64,000 bases of DNA, taken from positions 185,318 to 249,317 of the forward strand of contig JAUXRX010000010.1 in NCBI GenBank assembly GCA_030681645.1, written 5' to 3'. The notes below the pieces were generated by a model. That model saw only the letters and a program-made list of their open reading frames with translations, was not told the DNA's origin and made no database searches. The DNA comes from Archangium sp. (GTDB lineage: Bacteria > Myxococcota > Myxococcia > Myxococcales > Myxococcaceae). Positions 11,592 through 22,332 of this stretch are shown piece after piece. Every line of letters begins with the position of its first letter. Position 1 is the first letter of the stretch. The position numbers were made by a program, and so were the translations under genes.

Positions 11592-11637
11592 GTCTCCCTC
11601 TCCCTGCGAAGCGGGGAGAGGGCCGGGGTGAGGGGCC
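11592..11637. terminator. Family A repeat between convergent genes, terminator-like
   Basis: CTCCCTCTCCCTGCGAAGCGG followed by GGAGAGGGCCGGGGTGAGGGG can fold as a strong GC stem (CCCTCTCCC against GGGAGAGGG). It fills almost the whole gap between two convergent genes. Bidirectional termination is an inference; there is no T-run. Confidence 0.5.
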
Positions 11638-11639
11638 TT

Positions 11640-11969
11640 TCAGAGCCAGCCCCGCCACGCGACGAACGCGACCACCTCGCCTGCGACGAAGAGCCCGGTG
11701 AAGATCGTCTTGTTGTGCTGGGCCAACCACCGCGGCAGGTAGATGTCGAAGTTGGGCGCCCGGTCTTCAGTGTAGCGCGCGGCCCACGGCGTGAGCGGAC
11801 AACGCCAGCCATTCACCGCGAGCACCACCGTCTCGAGCAGCACCGCGATGGTGATGCCCAGCACGACGCCGAAGTGCCCCGCGATCGCCAGAGGAGCGAT
11901 CGCGAGGATTCCACCGGCCAGCACGGCCCACACCACGGTGTGCAGCGCTTTGATCAGCTCGAGGCGCAT
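11640..11969 (-). CDS. Small multi-pass membrane protein
   Basis: The 109-residue protein has about three to four hydrophobic segments (ALHTVVWAVLAGGILAIAP, FGVVLGITIAVLLETVVLAV, TIFTGLFVAGEVVAFVAW). A conserved-looking loop NGWRCPLTPWAARYT lies between them. The Cys-Pro-Leu-Thr element recalls the DUF2784 group of small membrane proteins, but I cannot confirm this. The function is unknown. It is convergent with the PDZ gene and 21 bases from the lipoprotein stop on the same strand. Confidence 0.6.
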   Translation of the reverse strand: MRLELIKALHTVVWAVLAGGILAIAPLAIAGHFGVVLGITIAVLLETVVLAVNGWRCPLTPWAARYTEDRAPNFDIYLPRWLAQHNKTIFTGLFVAGEVVAFVAWRGWL

Positions 11970-11990
11970 CGCCTCGAAGCTGTCACAAGC

Positions 11991-13328
11991 TCAGTTCTCG
12001 GGGAACGCCGTCCAGCCGAGGGTCCAGTCGGTGGTGCCGACCGCGCCCACGAAGTTCGCCGTCGCGTCGAAGAACCCATCGGCCGGAGCCGTCGCGCCGC
12101 CCATCAGCACGGGCGAATCGGACAGCGGCTTGAACGAAGGCGCGGTCACGCTCGTCGCCGCGGCCAGCTTGGGGTCGAGGTCGAAGCGGTTGTTGAGCGA
12201 CGGCGCGGCGAGCTCAGTGGGCTCGTCGAACATGTTGTCCATCGTGGCGTGAAAGTCGGTCACGCCCATCGGGTTCTGGAAGAAGACGCTGTTGCTCACC
12301 GAGAGCGCGCCCATCGTCCACTGCGTCTTCGACGGGTTGCCGTCGACGAGGAACGCCTTGTCGGTGAAGTTGGTGACCAGCACGTTGTAGAGCTTGCCCG
12401 CCGTGCCCGCGCGCAGGATGAGCCCGCGAGACGGACCCTCGGAGGCGGCGGTGTCCGGGTTCCGGCCCACCAGGGTGACGTTGTAGAGCGTCGGCGCGCT
12501 GCGGGGCATGAGGTCGGCGTTGCTCCCGTCGTTGTCGGCCTCGATGCCGTGGTTACCCCGGCCGGGGATCTGCGACGCGATGATGAACTGCGCCTTGCCG
12601 CGCCACCCCTTGTCCCAGTCGAGGCCGTCGTCGTCGCTGCCGGTGATGACGAGGTGCTTCAGGTTCACCGTGCCGCCGAACAACTCCACGCCGTCGTCGA
12701 CGCCGCGGTGCACCTGCACGAAGTCCAGGGTGGTCGCGCTGCCGCAGGCGTTGAGGGTGATGCCGTTGAGCTCGTTGTTGGCCGAGAGCGGACGACCGGC
12801 GAACTCCACGCGCACGTACTTGAGCGTGCCGCAGTCATAGGCGTCGTCGGTGCCGCCGTACTTGTTGCGCGGGTCGTCGGCGAGGCCCTCTGCGTTGTTC
12901 TCGCCGCCCATGGTGTTGATGGTGGCCCGGCCGAGGAACACCAGCCCACCCCAGTCACCCTGCGGGCTGCCGCGCATGCCGACAGGCAGGCTGCTGGTGA
13001 AGACGATGGGCTCGGTGGCGCTACCGCTGGCCACCAGCCTGGCGCCGCGCGAGACGATCAGCGCCGACGCGGAGTCTCCCGCGATGATGGTTCCGGGCTC
13101 GATGGTAAGCGTGCCGGACGCGACGTAGGTGAGCTGCTTGAGCACGTAGAGGTTGTTCTTCGTCCAGGTGGTGTCAGCGGTGATGTCGGCCGTCACGTTG
13201 ACGACCTGGGCGGCACCTCCACCGCCACCAGCACCACCGCCCGTTCCCGCATCCGGGCCGGGGGTCGCCGGGCACGCCATCAAAACCAGACACACAGACA
13301 ACACGGCCAATTGAATTCGCATGTTCAT
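11991..13328 (-). CDS. Beta-helix-like lipoprotein paired with TonB-dependent receptor
   Basis: The protein has a lipoprotein signal (LAVLSVCLVLMACPATPG), a Gly-rich linker, and about 390 residues with the spacing of a right-handed parallel beta-helix (TYVASGTLTIEPGTIIAGDS, then LVASGSATEPIVFTSS). A motif rich in Asp and Trp (GSDDDGLDWDKGW) lies in the middle. The start codon overlaps the receptor stop by four bases (ATGA), so the two are co-translated. By analogy with other receptor/lipoprotein pairs it may capture the substrate for the receptor. The ligand is unknown. Confidence 0.75.
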   Translation of the reverse strand: MNMRIQLAVLSVCLVLMACPATPGPDAGTGGGAGGGGGAAQVVNVTADITADTTWTKNNLYVLKQLTYVASGTLTIEPGTIIAGDSASALIVSRGARLVASGSATEPIVFTSSLPVGMRGSPQGDWGGLVFLGRATINTMGGENNAEGLADDPRNKYGGTDDAYDCGTLKYVRVEFAGRPLSANNELNGITLNACGSATTLDFVQVHRGVDDGVELFGGTVNLKHLVITGSDDDGLDWDKGWRGKAQFIIASQIPGRGNHGIEADNDGSNADLMPRSAPTLYNVTLVGRNPDTAASEGPSRGLILRAGTAGKLYNVLVTNFTDKAFLVDGNPSKTQWTMGALSVSNSVFFQNPMGVTDFHATMDNMFDEPTELAAPSLNNRFDLDPKLAAATSVTAPSFKPLSDSPVLMGGATAPADGFFDATANFVGAVGTTDWTLGWTAFPEN

Positions 13329-16300
13329 TTCCTCTCGGGGTTGATTGTGAGCTCACCGGAGTCGAGGCCGTCGGGACGCTGCGGGCGCTGTTGCTTCTCG
13401 CCCGCAGTGGCCGCGACGGTGCTCGACGCAGGTGAGTGAGAACCGAAATTCCACGACAGCGTGCCCATCACCTGCACGCCGGGAGGATTGACGAGCACGT
13501 CGATCCCCCCTTGTTGCAGCCGCACCGCCTGGTTGAGGAGGTTGCTGGCCGCGAGCTTGAGCTGGAGTCCCGCCCCCAGCTGCTGCGTCACCGTCACGTC
13601 GAGCCGGTGAAAGGGCGCCTCGACCACGTCGGGCAGCCCCTGGATGCCCACGTCAGAAATCCGCGGGCCGTACACGTTGTAGAAGACGCCGGCCTCGGTG
13701 CCCCACTCGGGGCGAGACCAGGACACGTAGGCGTTCGCCACGTACGGCGACTGACCCTGCAGCGGGCGCTCGCGGTTCGTCTGCGGCGAGTTGGGGTCGA
13801 GCTGAATGCGCGAATAGATGAGCGAGACGTTGGCGCCCACGCGCACGGGGCTGAGCACCTTCGCCAGGCGGCCCAGCGAGGTGCGGGCCTCCAGCTCGAG
13901 GCCCAGCAGCGTCGCCCCCGGGGTGTTGGCGTAGCCGAGGTCGCCCACGCCGTTGTTCGCGCCCACGATGATGCGCTCGATGGGGTGCTCGAACTGCTTG
14001 CCGAACGCGGTGGCCGCGAACACCTCGTCGGCGCCGGGGAACCACTCCGCCCGCGCGTCGATGTTGTGAATGCGCGTGTTCACCAGCTCGGGGTTGCCGC
14101 TCACGTTGCGGCGCCGCACCATGTCGAAGAAGAGGAACGGGGCCAGCTCGCGGAAGGTGGGGCGCGCCAGCGTGTACGAATACGCCAGGCGCACGTTCAG
14201 GTCTGCGCGCGGTGAGAGCAGCACGTTCGCGCTCGGCACCACGTCGGCGACAGAGCGGTTGGTGGGCGCACCCGGCGGCGCGCCACCGGTGGCGAAGGGC
14301 GAGCCGGCGTTGAGCTTGAGCGTCGAGCCTTCCACGCGCACGCCGGCCACCACGCGCAGCCAGTCGGTCGCCTTCCAGTCGGCGGAGAGGTAGCCGCCGT
14401 AGACCGCGAGTGAGGCGGTGTAGCGGTCGTACGTGAGCGTCGTCTCCTCGAGGGAGATCTGCTGCGCGCCGGTGAGCGGCGGGCCGATGCGGTCGGGCAC
14501 CAGCAGCTCTTCCACCGAGTACTTCTCCTGCTCGCCGGTGAGCCGCGCGAGGTAACGGAAGCGCCGCCCGTCGAAGTCGCGCGCGGAGTACTGGCCCAGG
14601 CCGCCGGCCTTCACCCGCAGGGCGCGCCAGGGCACGGTGAGGCTCGCGGTGCCGCCGCCGGAGTCTTCATGGAGCGTGAGGAAGAAGCGCTCCACCGAGT
14701 TCGGCTGAAAGCGCACCTGCTGCGAGCCGTCGTCGTTCACCAGGCTGCGCAGGTCGCGAATGTCGGGCTCGTCGCGGTTGACGCGTGAGTAGTTGCCCTG
14801 CCACTCGAGCTCGGAGTCGAGCAGCCCGCTCAGCCGGTGAAAGCCCTTCACCTGGTTGAAGAAGAGCTGGCGCTGGGTGAACTGCAACCGGCTGCTGCTG
14901 ACGTTGGCCATCTGCTGCTGGTCGAAGCCGGCGGTGGTGGTGGCCGAGGTGTCGGTGTTCCAGAGGTAGAGGCCGAGCGCGTTGATCTCGTTGTCGCGAT
15001 CGAGCTGCAGGCCGACGTTGCCGAGCACGCTGGTGGCCCCGCTCACGGTGCCGATGTCGGTGACGCTCGACTCGATGCTGGTGGGCACGCCGTCGTCGAG
15101 GCGCAGCGTCTCGAGGTTCAGGTGCTGATGACGCTCCTTGCGCGAGACCTGCGCGCCGAGCAGGTAACCGACGCGCGCCTCCTTGCCGAGGCGGTGCGTG
15201 TTGCCCACCGTGGCCCCGAAGCTGCCCGAAGGGAGCCCGGCGATGGTGTTGGGGGTCCAGCGCTGGGTGAAGGCCTCGCCGGCGGCTTCCTGCTGCTCGG
15301 GGGTGACGCCGGCCGAGCCGATGCGCGCGGGCACCACCGGCGCGTCGGTGGGAATCTCGGAAGGGAGCCGGCGTGATGCATCGACACCGAGCCCGAGGTT
15401 CTCGAGGAAGCTGCTCGACTCGTTGGGGCGCTGCTGACCGGTGGTGAGCGTGTCGCCCGCCACCTGCGCGCGGAGCTTCACCTCGAAGTGGGTGGGGAAG
15501 GTGTTGGTGTCGATGGTGAGCGAGCCGCCGCCGAAGGTCGCGGGCAGCTCGCTGCTGTACGTCTTGAGCACGTTCAGGTTCGAGAGCAGCGCGACGGGGA
15601 AGAGGTCGAGCGGCACCGACGGCTCGTCGGGCTCGGGGCTGGGCATGAGCGTGCCGTTGAGCAGCGTCTGCGCGTAGCGGCCGCCGAGTCCGCGGAGGAA
15701 GACGTACTTGCCGTCGACCACGGTGGCGCTCACCACGCGCTTCACCGCGTCACCGGCGTTGGCGTCGGGGGTGCGCGCCATCTCCTGCGCGCCGAGCGAG
15801 TCCTGGGCCACGGCGGACTTCTTGCGCTCCTGCAGCAGCGCCGACTCGTTGCGCTTGTCGACCTTGGCTTCGACGACGACTTCCTGGATGGCGCGGCTGT
15901 CGCGCTCCAGCGCCACGTCGAGGGTGAGCGCCTGGCCGGCCTTGACCTCGACGTTGCCGATGCGGCGGCCCTGGTAGAGCTCGTAGAAGACGCGCAGGTC
16001 GTAGGTGCCGGGCGGGAGCTTGAGCTTGTAGTTGCCGTCGACGTCGGTGAGCGCGGACTTCTTGCCGCCGGTGACGACCTTGATGGTGGCTTCGATCAGC
16101 CCTTCACCGGTGCGGGCGTCGGTGACGCGGCCGCGCACGCCGGTGAACTTCTTCTCCGGAGCGGGGACAGGTACAGGCGCAGGTACAGGTGCAAGTGCGT
16201 CGGGGAGAGGGCCAACCCCGACCGGAGCCACACCGTTCACCCCGAAAGGAGTCGAGGGGCCGCCAGCGTCAAGAACCTCACCCGCATCGAGAACTTCACC

Positions 16301-16384
16301 CGCATCCAGAACTTCACCCGCATCGATGTCTTGCGCCCACGCACTGAGCGAGAGGAGCACTGCGGCGAGGAAGAGCGTCTTCAC
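13325..16384 (-). CDS. TonB-dependent outer-membrane receptor with carboxypeptidase-regulatory-like domain
   Basis: A signal peptide ([17 protein letters not shown]) is followed by an 18-base coding repeat (DAGEVL units) and a Pro/Ala linker that contains dispersed repeats. Then comes a carboxypeptidase-regulatory-like domain near 80-160 ([20 protein letters not shown]), a plug domain near 190-300 ([14 protein letters not shown]), and a 22-strand-type barrel to about 980. The last barrel strand (MGTLSWNFG) is followed by some 35 hydrophilic residues, which is unusual because such barrels normally end at the final aromatic residue. Active uptake would need the TonB/Exb system encoded at 19.9-22.3 kb. 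The substrate is not evident. Confidence 0.88.
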   Translation of the reverse strand: MKTLFLAAVLLSLSAWAQDIDAGEVLDAGEVLDAGEVLDAGGPSTPFGVNGVAPVGVGPLPDALAPVPAPVPVPAPEKKFTGVRGRVTDARTGEGLIEATIKVVTGGKKSALTDVDGNYKLKLPPGTYDLRVFYELYQGRRIGNVEVKAGQALTLDVALERDSRAIQEVVVEAKVDKRNESALLQERKKSAVAQDSLGAQEMARTPDANAGDAVKRVVSATVVDGKYVFLRGLGGRYAQTLLNGTLMPSPEPDEPSVPLDLFPVALLSNLNVLKTYSSELPATFGGGSLTIDTNTFPTHFEVKLRAQVAGDTLTTGQQRPNESSSFLENLGLGVDASRRLPSEIPTDAPVVPARIGSAGVTPEQQEAAGEAFTQRWTPNTIAGLPSGSFGATVGNTHRLGKEARVGYLLGAQVSRKERHQHLNLETLRLDDGVPTSIESSVTDIGTVSGATSVLGNVGLQLDRDNEINALGLYLWNTDTSATTTAGFDQQQMANVSSSRLQFTQRQLFFNQVKGFHRLSGLLDSELEWQGNYSRVNRDEPDIRDLRSLVNDDGSQQVRFQPNSVERFFLTLHEDSGGGTASLTVPWRALRVKAGGLGQYSARDFDGRRFRYLARLTGEQEKYSVEELLVPDRIGPPLTGAQQISLEETTLTYDRYTASLAVYGGYLSADWKATDWLRVVAGVRVEGSTLKLNAGSPFATGGAPPGAPTNRSVADVVPSANVLLSPRADLNVRLAYSYTLARPTFRELAPFLFFDMVRRRNVSGNPELVNTRIHNIDARAEWFPGADEVFAATAFGKQFEHPIERIIVGANNGVGDLGYANTPGATLLGLELEARTSLGRLAKVLSPVRVGANVSLIYSRIQLDPNSPQTNRERPLQGQSPYVANAYVSWSRPEWGTEAGVFYNVYGPRISDVGIQGLPDVVEAPFHRLDVTVTQQLGAGLQLKLAASNLLNQAVRLQQGGIDVLVNPPGVQVMGTLSWNFGSHSPASSTVAATAGEKQQRPQRPDGLDSGELTINPERK
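16199..16261. repeat. Composite family A half and family B repeat inside receptor CDS
   Basis: CGGGGAGAGGGCCAACCC (family A half, also at 62030) is followed by a family B copy, CCGTTCACCCCGAAAGGAG then TCGAGGGG. Both are read in frame, antisense to family B, in the linker after the signal peptide of the TonB-dependent receptor. No stop is introduced. Confidence 0.65.
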
Positions 16385-16565
16385 GCAGCGCTATCTGCGC
16401 TCGCGCCGTGGCGTCCTTCGGGCGACGGAGTCACTTGTGGAACACGGCCACGTCACGGTCGTGCAACGCGAGCCTCATCCGTCCAGCTTCACCACCATCA
16501 GTGGTCAGATCGCCAACGAAGTTGGTGATCGGGACTGGCCGAGGCGCTCGCGCTACGAGCGGCTC

Positions 16566-17714
16566 ATGCGAAGCCTGGGAGCACTGCTGGCGTTGTGGGC
16601 GGGGGTGGCGGGCGCCTACCCGTGGATGGTGAAGCACGGCTACGGCAGCTGCGCCGCCTGTCACGTGGATCCCTCGGGGGCCGGCCAGCTCACCAACTTC
16701 GGCCGCAGCGAAGCGGAGCGCGTGGTGCGGTGGACACCGTCCGCACCGGTGCCGGGTCCCAACCCCAACTCGCGCTTCCTGTGGTTCCTCGAGCTGCCGG
16801 AGTCGGTGAACCTGTCCGGCAACCTCCGCTACGGCGCGCTGATTCAGCCGGGCGCCGCGCGGGTGGCCGTGCCGCTGGAGATGGCCACGGACCTCTCGGC
16901 GACCTTCTCCTTCCAGAACCAGCTCTTCCTGCACGCCACCGCCGGCTTCGGGCGGCGCGACGTGGTGGCCCCGGCCATCGTCGCGCCCGCGTGCGACCCC
17001 GCGAAGGACGGGGAGTGCGGCCCCTCGCTGCTCGCGCGCACCTTCTGGGCCGGCTTCAAGGTGGAGGACGGCAGCCTGATGCTCCGGGGTGGCCGCCTGG
17101 TGCTGCCCTTCGGCTTGCGCAACAACGAGCACAGCACCTGGGTGCGCACGTTGACCCGCACCGACTCCAACGTGCAGCAGAAGCTGGGCGTGGCCGTCTC
17201 GTTTCTCTCCGGCGCGTGGCGCGGAGAGGTGATGGCCCTGGCCGGAGCCTTCCTGCCGGCGGACCAGGAGGCAGGCTACTCCGGCGCGCTCGCGTACGGA
17301 CTCAACCCCACCACCGAGCTCGGTCTCTCCAGCCTGGTCGCGACCGGCGTGAGTGGGCAGGCGCTCACCCGCCAGGCTCATGGGCTGTACTTCCGCTGGG
17401 CGCCGGTCACGCCGCTGGTCGTGCTGGCCGAGGCGGATCTGCTCGCGTGGACCGGCAGCGCCACGGCCACGGTCGGGTACGCGGCATTGGCCCAGGCCGA
17501 CTGGGAGCTGACCCAGGGACTGCACGTGATGGTGACCGCCGAGAGCGCGCACCGCGGCGTCACGCAGCACGGCCCGTCGCTGGGCGCGTGGGTCTCGGTG
17601 GCCTGGTACTTCTTCTCCCACTTCGAGCTGCGGCTGGACAACGTGGTGCGCCGGCTCGACGCGCTCTCGCCGGTGTCCTACGCGCTGGTCGCCCAGCTCC
17701 ACCTCTTCCTGTAG
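16566..17714 (+). CDS. Outer-membrane beta-barrel-like protein with one CxxCH haem motif
   Basis: A signal peptide (LGALLALWAGVAGA) is followed at once by a single haem-binding CAACH motif (YGSCAACHVDPSGAGQL). The remaining 330 residues consist of alternating short strands with aromatic ends (FSFQNQLFLHATAGFGRRD, LHVMVTAESAHRG) and end in Leu-Phe-Leu, as expected of an outer-membrane barrel. This suggests a porin-like protein carrying a c-type haem on its periplasmic N-terminus, possibly in electron transfer across the outer membrane. The Cys pair could also bind metal. The upstream gap 16385-16565 shows no clear promoter. Confidence 0.7.
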   Translation: MRSLGALLALWAGVAGAYPWMVKHGYGSCAACHVDPSGAGQLTNFGRSEAERVVRWTPSAPVPGPNPNSRFLWFLELPESVNLSGNLRYGALIQPGAARVAVPLEMATDLSATFSFQNQLFLHATAGFGRRDVVAPAIVAPACDPAKDGECGPSLLARTFWAGFKVEDGSLMLRGGRLVLPFGLRNNEHSTWVRTLTRTDSNVQQKLGVAVSFLSGAWRGEVMALAGAFLPADQEAGYSGALAYGLNPTTELGLSSLVATGVSGQALTRQAHGLYFRWAPVTPLVVLAEADLLAWTGSATATVGYAALAQADWELTQGLHVMVTAESAHRGVTQHGPSLGAWVSVAWYFFSHFELRLDNVVRRLDALSPVSYALVAQLHLFL

Positions 17715-17720
17715 TGAAAC

Positions 17721-17769
17721 CTCACCCTGCGAAGCGGGGAGAGGTCGGCCGCAGGCCGGGTGAGGGGCG
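17721..17769. terminator. Family A repeat variant between convergent genes
   Basis: CTCACCCTGCGAAGCGGGGAG leads into GTCGGCCGCAGGCCGGGTGAGGGG. It fills the gap between the barrel gene and the convergent lipoprotein gene. CGGCC-GCA-GGCCG forms a hairpin. A role in termination is inferred. Confidence 0.5.
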
Positions 17770-17774
17770 CTTCC

Positions 17775-19769
17775 CTACTGCGTGACGCTGAGCGAGTACG
17801 GCCCGATGGCGCTCGTGCCGCAGGTGTCGACGATCAAGTAGTACGTGCCCGCTGCGAGGTTGGTGGCGGTGAGCGTGCCGGTGGCGAACGTGCAGTTGCC
17901 CATGTCGTTGGGCGCGCAGGCCACGTCAGAGGTGGGCGAGGTGCAGGTGCTCCGCAGGTACATGATGGGGCGGTACACGCCTGTGCCGGTCGCGGTGACG
18001 GTGGCGGTGAGCGTGCCGGTGGTGGGGTGCTGAATCAGATACACGCCGTCGGGCCCCGAGCCGCTGCCGCTGCAGGTGTTGACGGTGCCCGAGGTGTAGT
18101 TGGCGACGAGCGAGCTGGTGTCACCGGTCGTCGTCACGGTCCCCGCCGTGGAGATCAACGGGATGGTCGCCCCCGCGCAGACGTCGGCCGCCGGCGGGCC
18201 CATCGCGGTCTGCGTGGCGGCGAGGGTGAAGGCGCCGCCCGTGCCGAAGCTGTCGACCACGAGGTAGTACGTGCCGGCGGTGAGAGTGGCCGTGAGCGTG
18301 GTGGCGGTGCCGCTCGAGGACGCCTGGCTGCACGACACGTCGGTCGCCGAGCCGCTGCAGGTCGAGCGCAGGTAGACCACCGGCCTCAGCGTGCCCGAGC
18401 TCGGCGTGACGGTGACGGTGAAGCTGCCGGTCGCCGCCTGGGTGAAGGCGTAGACCACCTCGTTGCCCACGCCGTTCATCGCGCAGGTGCCGGCGCTGTT
18501 GGCGGTGGAGTCGGGGAAGAAGGCGCTGGTGTCCCCGCTGGCCGACGCGGCGCCACCCGTGAAGGAGAGCAGAAGCGGATCAGCGCAGGTCTCGCCCATC
18601 ACCGGCGCCGAGAGCGACGTGGTGAGCGTGAAGGAGCCGGTGGTGCTGTTCCCCTTCACCCAGAGCACGTAGCGGCCCGCGGGCAGGTTTCCGCGGCGCA
18701 GCGAGACGTCGGCGTTCATGGTGGTGCCCGACTGGCACCCCTCGGCGACCGCGCTGTTGCAGTCGCCGGTGAGCGACTGGAGCACGAGCCGGCCGGTGAA
18801 GCCGCTGACCTGCGAGAGCGTGGCGGAGAAGTTCTGCGCCGTCGTGGTGGTGAAGGAGTACGCGCGATCGGGCCCCGACGCCGAGCCGCAGGCCGACATC
18901 ACCTGGTGCTCATACGAGTCGAGCGTCCCCGTCACGGTCGACGTGGTGCCGCTGGTGAGAATGGGGATCGCGGTCTCGCACGTCTCGCCCGGCAGCTGCC
19001 GCACCCGAAGGCTGTAGATGCTGCTGGCCTCGGCCCAGACCGAATAGCTGCCCGCCAGCAGCAGCTGCTTGCCCGGGCTGGAGGAGCACCACACCTCCGA
19101 CGTCTGCGCCGCGCAGGTGGTGCGAAGGTGGTACGCGAGCAGGCCCGTCGACGACACCTCGACCCAGGTCGGCGTGCTGAGCGAGAACGAGAAGACGCGA
19201 TCGCGCGAGTCGCCGCAGGAGCCCTGTCCGTCGTTCGCGTAGAGGCTGTTGTCGCCACTGAAGCTCGCGGTGCCGCTGGAGTCGAACGAGAGCGGCGTCG
19301 CGTTGCCGCAGGAATCGCCCGGCTGAGTCGTGCCGCCGCCACCGCCCGTGACCCCGCCGCCGGTACCGCCACCCGTCACGCCACCGCCGGTGCCTCCGCC
19401 CGTCACGCCGCCACCCGTACCGCCGCCTGTCACGCCTCCACCAGTGCCGCCCCCCGTCACGCCTCCGCCAGTGCCGCCCCCCGTCACGCCGCCGCCGGTG
19501 CCTCCACCCGTCGCGCCGCCGCCACCACCTCCGCTGCCTCCACCACCGCCGCTGTTGTTCGCTGCGCAGATGCCTGCCTGGCAGATGGAGCCGGTGCACG
19601 CCTGGCACGCCGCGCCGAGCACGCCGCACGCGTTGGGCGCGAAGCCCGACTGGCACGCACCCTCGGCGTCACAGCAGCCGTTGCAGGTCTGGAAGTCACA
19701 CTTCGGCGTGGCCGAACCACAGGCCGACACCATCGAGGCCAGGAGCAGCAGGAATACGAATCGGCTCAT
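17775..19769 (-). CDS. Lipoprotein with Gly-rich repeats and PPC-type domains
   Basis: The ATG at 19769 gives a lipoprotein signal (FVFLLLLASMVSACGS). A Cys-rich segment follows (CDFQTCNGCCDAEGAC), then a Gly-rich linker with six 27-base units coding GGGTGGGVT. The C-terminal two thirds hold about four similar domains of roughly 110 residues, each with a Cys pair and strands such as LAAGTYYLIVDTCG and LTAGTYYLVVDSFG. These resemble pre-peptidase C-terminal (PPC) domains, which are found on secreted proteins. No enzyme domain is present, so it is probably a surface binding or structural lipoprotein. Confidence 0.75.
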   Translation of the reverse strand: MSRFVFLLLLASMVSACGSATPKCDFQTCNGCCDAEGACQSGFAPNACGVLGAACQACTGSICQAGICAANNSGGGGGSGGGGGGATGGGTGGGVTGGGTGGGVTGGGTGGGVTGGGTGGGVTGGGTGGGVTGGGTGGGVTGGGGGTTQPGDSCGNATPLSFDSSGTASFSGDNSLYANDGQGSCGDSRDRVFSFSLSTPTWVEVSSTGLLAYHLRTTCAAQTSEVWCSSSPGKQLLLAGSYSVWAEASSIYSLRVRQLPGETCETAIPILTSGTTSTVTGTLDSYEHQVMSACGSASGPDRAYSFTTTTAQNFSATLSQVSGFTGRLVLQSLTGDCNSAVAEGCQSGTTMNADVSLRRGNLPAGRYVLWVKGNSTTGSFTLTTSLSAPVMGETCADPLLLSFTGGAASASGDTSAFFPDSTANSAGTCAMNGVGNEVVYAFTQAATGSFTVTVTPSSGTLRPVVYLRSTCSGSATDVSCSQASSSGTATTLTATLTAGTYYLVVDSFGTGGAFTLAATQTAMGPPAADVCAGATIPLISTAGTVTTTGDTSSLVANYTSGTVNTCSGSGSGPDGVYLIQHPTTGTLTATVTATGTGVYRPIMYLRSTCTSPTSDVACAPNDMGNCTFATGTLTATNLAAGTYYLIVDTCGTSAIGPYSLSVTQ

Positions 19770-19867
19770 CACTCGCTGACACCACGGAGCGTCTCGAGGT
19801 GCAACTCTCGATCGCCCTCGTCGGCGCAGTTCTGGCGGTCGAAGCGCGAGAAGGACTGACCCGCCTC

Positions 19868-20341
<474 letters not shown>

Positions 20342-20344
20342 GAC

Positions 20345-20774
<430 letters not shown>

Positions 20775-20785
<11 letters not shown>

Positions 20786-21464
20786 GGGCCTGGACCTGGA
20801 CCTGCTGCTTCCCGTGCCGCGCCTCGAGGAAGTCGAGGAACTCGCCGCGCGCCTGCTCGAGCGCGAGGAGGATTCCGTCGGCCTGCGACGAGAGCCAGTT
20901 GAACGCGAGCACCGCGGGAATGGCGACCACCAGCCCGAGCGCCGTCTCGTACAGCGCCTCGGAGATACCCAGCGACACGCTGCCCAGCCCGCCCGAGCCT
21001 TCCTTCGCGATGCCCTGGAAGGCGGTGATGATGCCGAACACCGTGCCCAGCAGCCCGACGAAGGGCGCGATGGAGCCGACCGACGCGATGACGTTCATGC
21101 CCCGGCGCACGTCGGCGGCGAGCGCCTCGGTCTTGCGGTTGAGCTCGCGGCGCGTGGCCTCGACGGGTGAGAGCGACGACGGCTTCTCCTTCGCCGCGAG
21201 GTACGTCTTCGCGCCAGCCGAGAGCAGCTTCGCCAGGTGACCGTTGTTGGTCTCGGCGCGCCGCACCAGGCCCTCGGTGTCGTCCGCCTCGAGCAGCGCC
21301 CGCGCCTCGCCCGCGAAGGTGCGCGACGCGGCGCGGCTGCGCCAGTACGCGAAGAGGCGCTCGAAGAAGATGGCGAGCGAGGCGAGCGCCATGAGGAGCA
21401 ACGTGCTGGCCACCGCGATGGCCGGGGGGCCCATGTGGCCGACGATTTCAGAGATGGAGTCCAT
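20775..21464 (-). CDS. exbB: ExbB/TolQ/MotA-type proton channel protein
   Basis: The 229-residue protein has three membrane helices: near 12-34, then near 115-140 (NVIASVGSIAPFVGLLGTVF, a hallmark motif) and near 155-185 (ALGLVVAIPAVLAFNWL). The start lies three bases after the tonB stop. With ExbD it forms the motor that uses the proton gradient to energise TonB. Confidence 0.92.
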
Positions 21465-21467
21465 TGA

Positions 21468-22253
21468 TTATTCCCTCAGGGAGAAGGTGACGTTGACGAT
21501 CTTGAAGACGGCGAGCGGGACACCCTCGAGCGTGGCGGGCTCGTATTTCCAGGTCTTGACCACCGCGAGCGCGGCAGAGACGAAGGGCTCTTCGCCCTTG
21601 AGCACCTGCACCCGGCCCACGCTGCCGTCGGTCTCGACCACGACCTTGAGCACGACCTTCGCCTCCTGGCCGGTGGTGCGCGCGCTCTCGGGGTACTCGG
21701 GCTGCGCGTTGTTCTCGGACGGCTCGGGGGGCTCGGCGTCTTCGGGCAGGTTCACCGGGCCCGACGAGCCGGCCGACGCCACCACGGGCGCCGCTGACTC
21801 GTCGGCGTCGTTGGTGCCCAGCGCGGTGCCGCTGCCGTCTCCGGTGCCACCGACCGCGACGGCGATCGCGGCCACGGCCGTGTCTGACTCGGGCGCCGCT
21901 TCCTTCGGCACTTCCTTCGGCGCGACCATCGCGGCTGCCGCAGGGGCGGGCGCCGCCTGGGGGGGAGGCAGCGCCTCGGCCACCAGCACGGGGGGAGGCG
22001 GGGGCTTCGGCTTGTTGAGCTTCGGCGGAGGCGGCGGCTGCTGTTCGATCTTCACCGGCTCGGGCGGCGGAGGAGGAGGCCGGAAGCTGACGTCGACCTG
22101 CTTCGGCTTGACCTCCTCGAGCGGGCGAGACGAGGCGACGACGGCGACGAGCACGACGAAGCCGCCGAGCACGAAGCTCGCCGCCACGAAGGCGACCGTC
22201 ACCCGCTTGCGGATGGCGCTGACGTCAGGCTGCAACTCGAAGGCGTCGAACAT
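21468..22253 (-). CDS. tonB: TonB energy transducer
   Basis: The ATG at 22253 is chosen because it places the single membrane helix (VTVAFVAASFVLGGFVVLV) soon after the start; a longer frame to 22316 adds 21 polar residues. A long Pro-rich periplasmic spacer (PPPPPPEPVKIEQQPPPPP) leads to the C-terminal TonB fold near 185-260 (AKVVLKVVVETDGSVGRVQV and VVKTWKYEPA). It is first in the tonB-exbB-exbD-exbD operon and probably serves the receptor at 13325-16384. Confidence 0.88.
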   Translation of the reverse strand: MFDAFELQPDVSAIRKRVTVAFVAASFVLGGFVVLVAVVASSRPLEEVKPKQVDVSFRPPPPPPEPVKIEQQPPPPPKLNKPKPPPPPVLVAEALPPPQAAPAPAAAAMVAPKEVPKEAAPESDTAVAAIAVAVGGTGDGSGTALGTNDADESAAPVVASAGSSGPVNLPEDAEPPEPSENNAQPEYPESARTTGQEAKVVLKVVVETDGSVGRVQVLKGEEPFVSAALAVVKTWKYEPATLEGVPLAVFKIVNVTFSLRE

Positions 22254-22332
22254 CGCAACGGCTGTGTAGTGGGGGCCCTCGTCGCCGCGATGGCGGCCAT
22301 GTGTCGACTTGGTCAACTGCGCGCGGCAGTCG

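Noticed and set aside
17760..19859. Plus-strand open frame of 699 codons
   Set aside because: It is antisense to the PPC-type lipoprotein, which has a signal peptide and domain pattern. The plus frame is Gly/Arg/Ala-rich with no motif.
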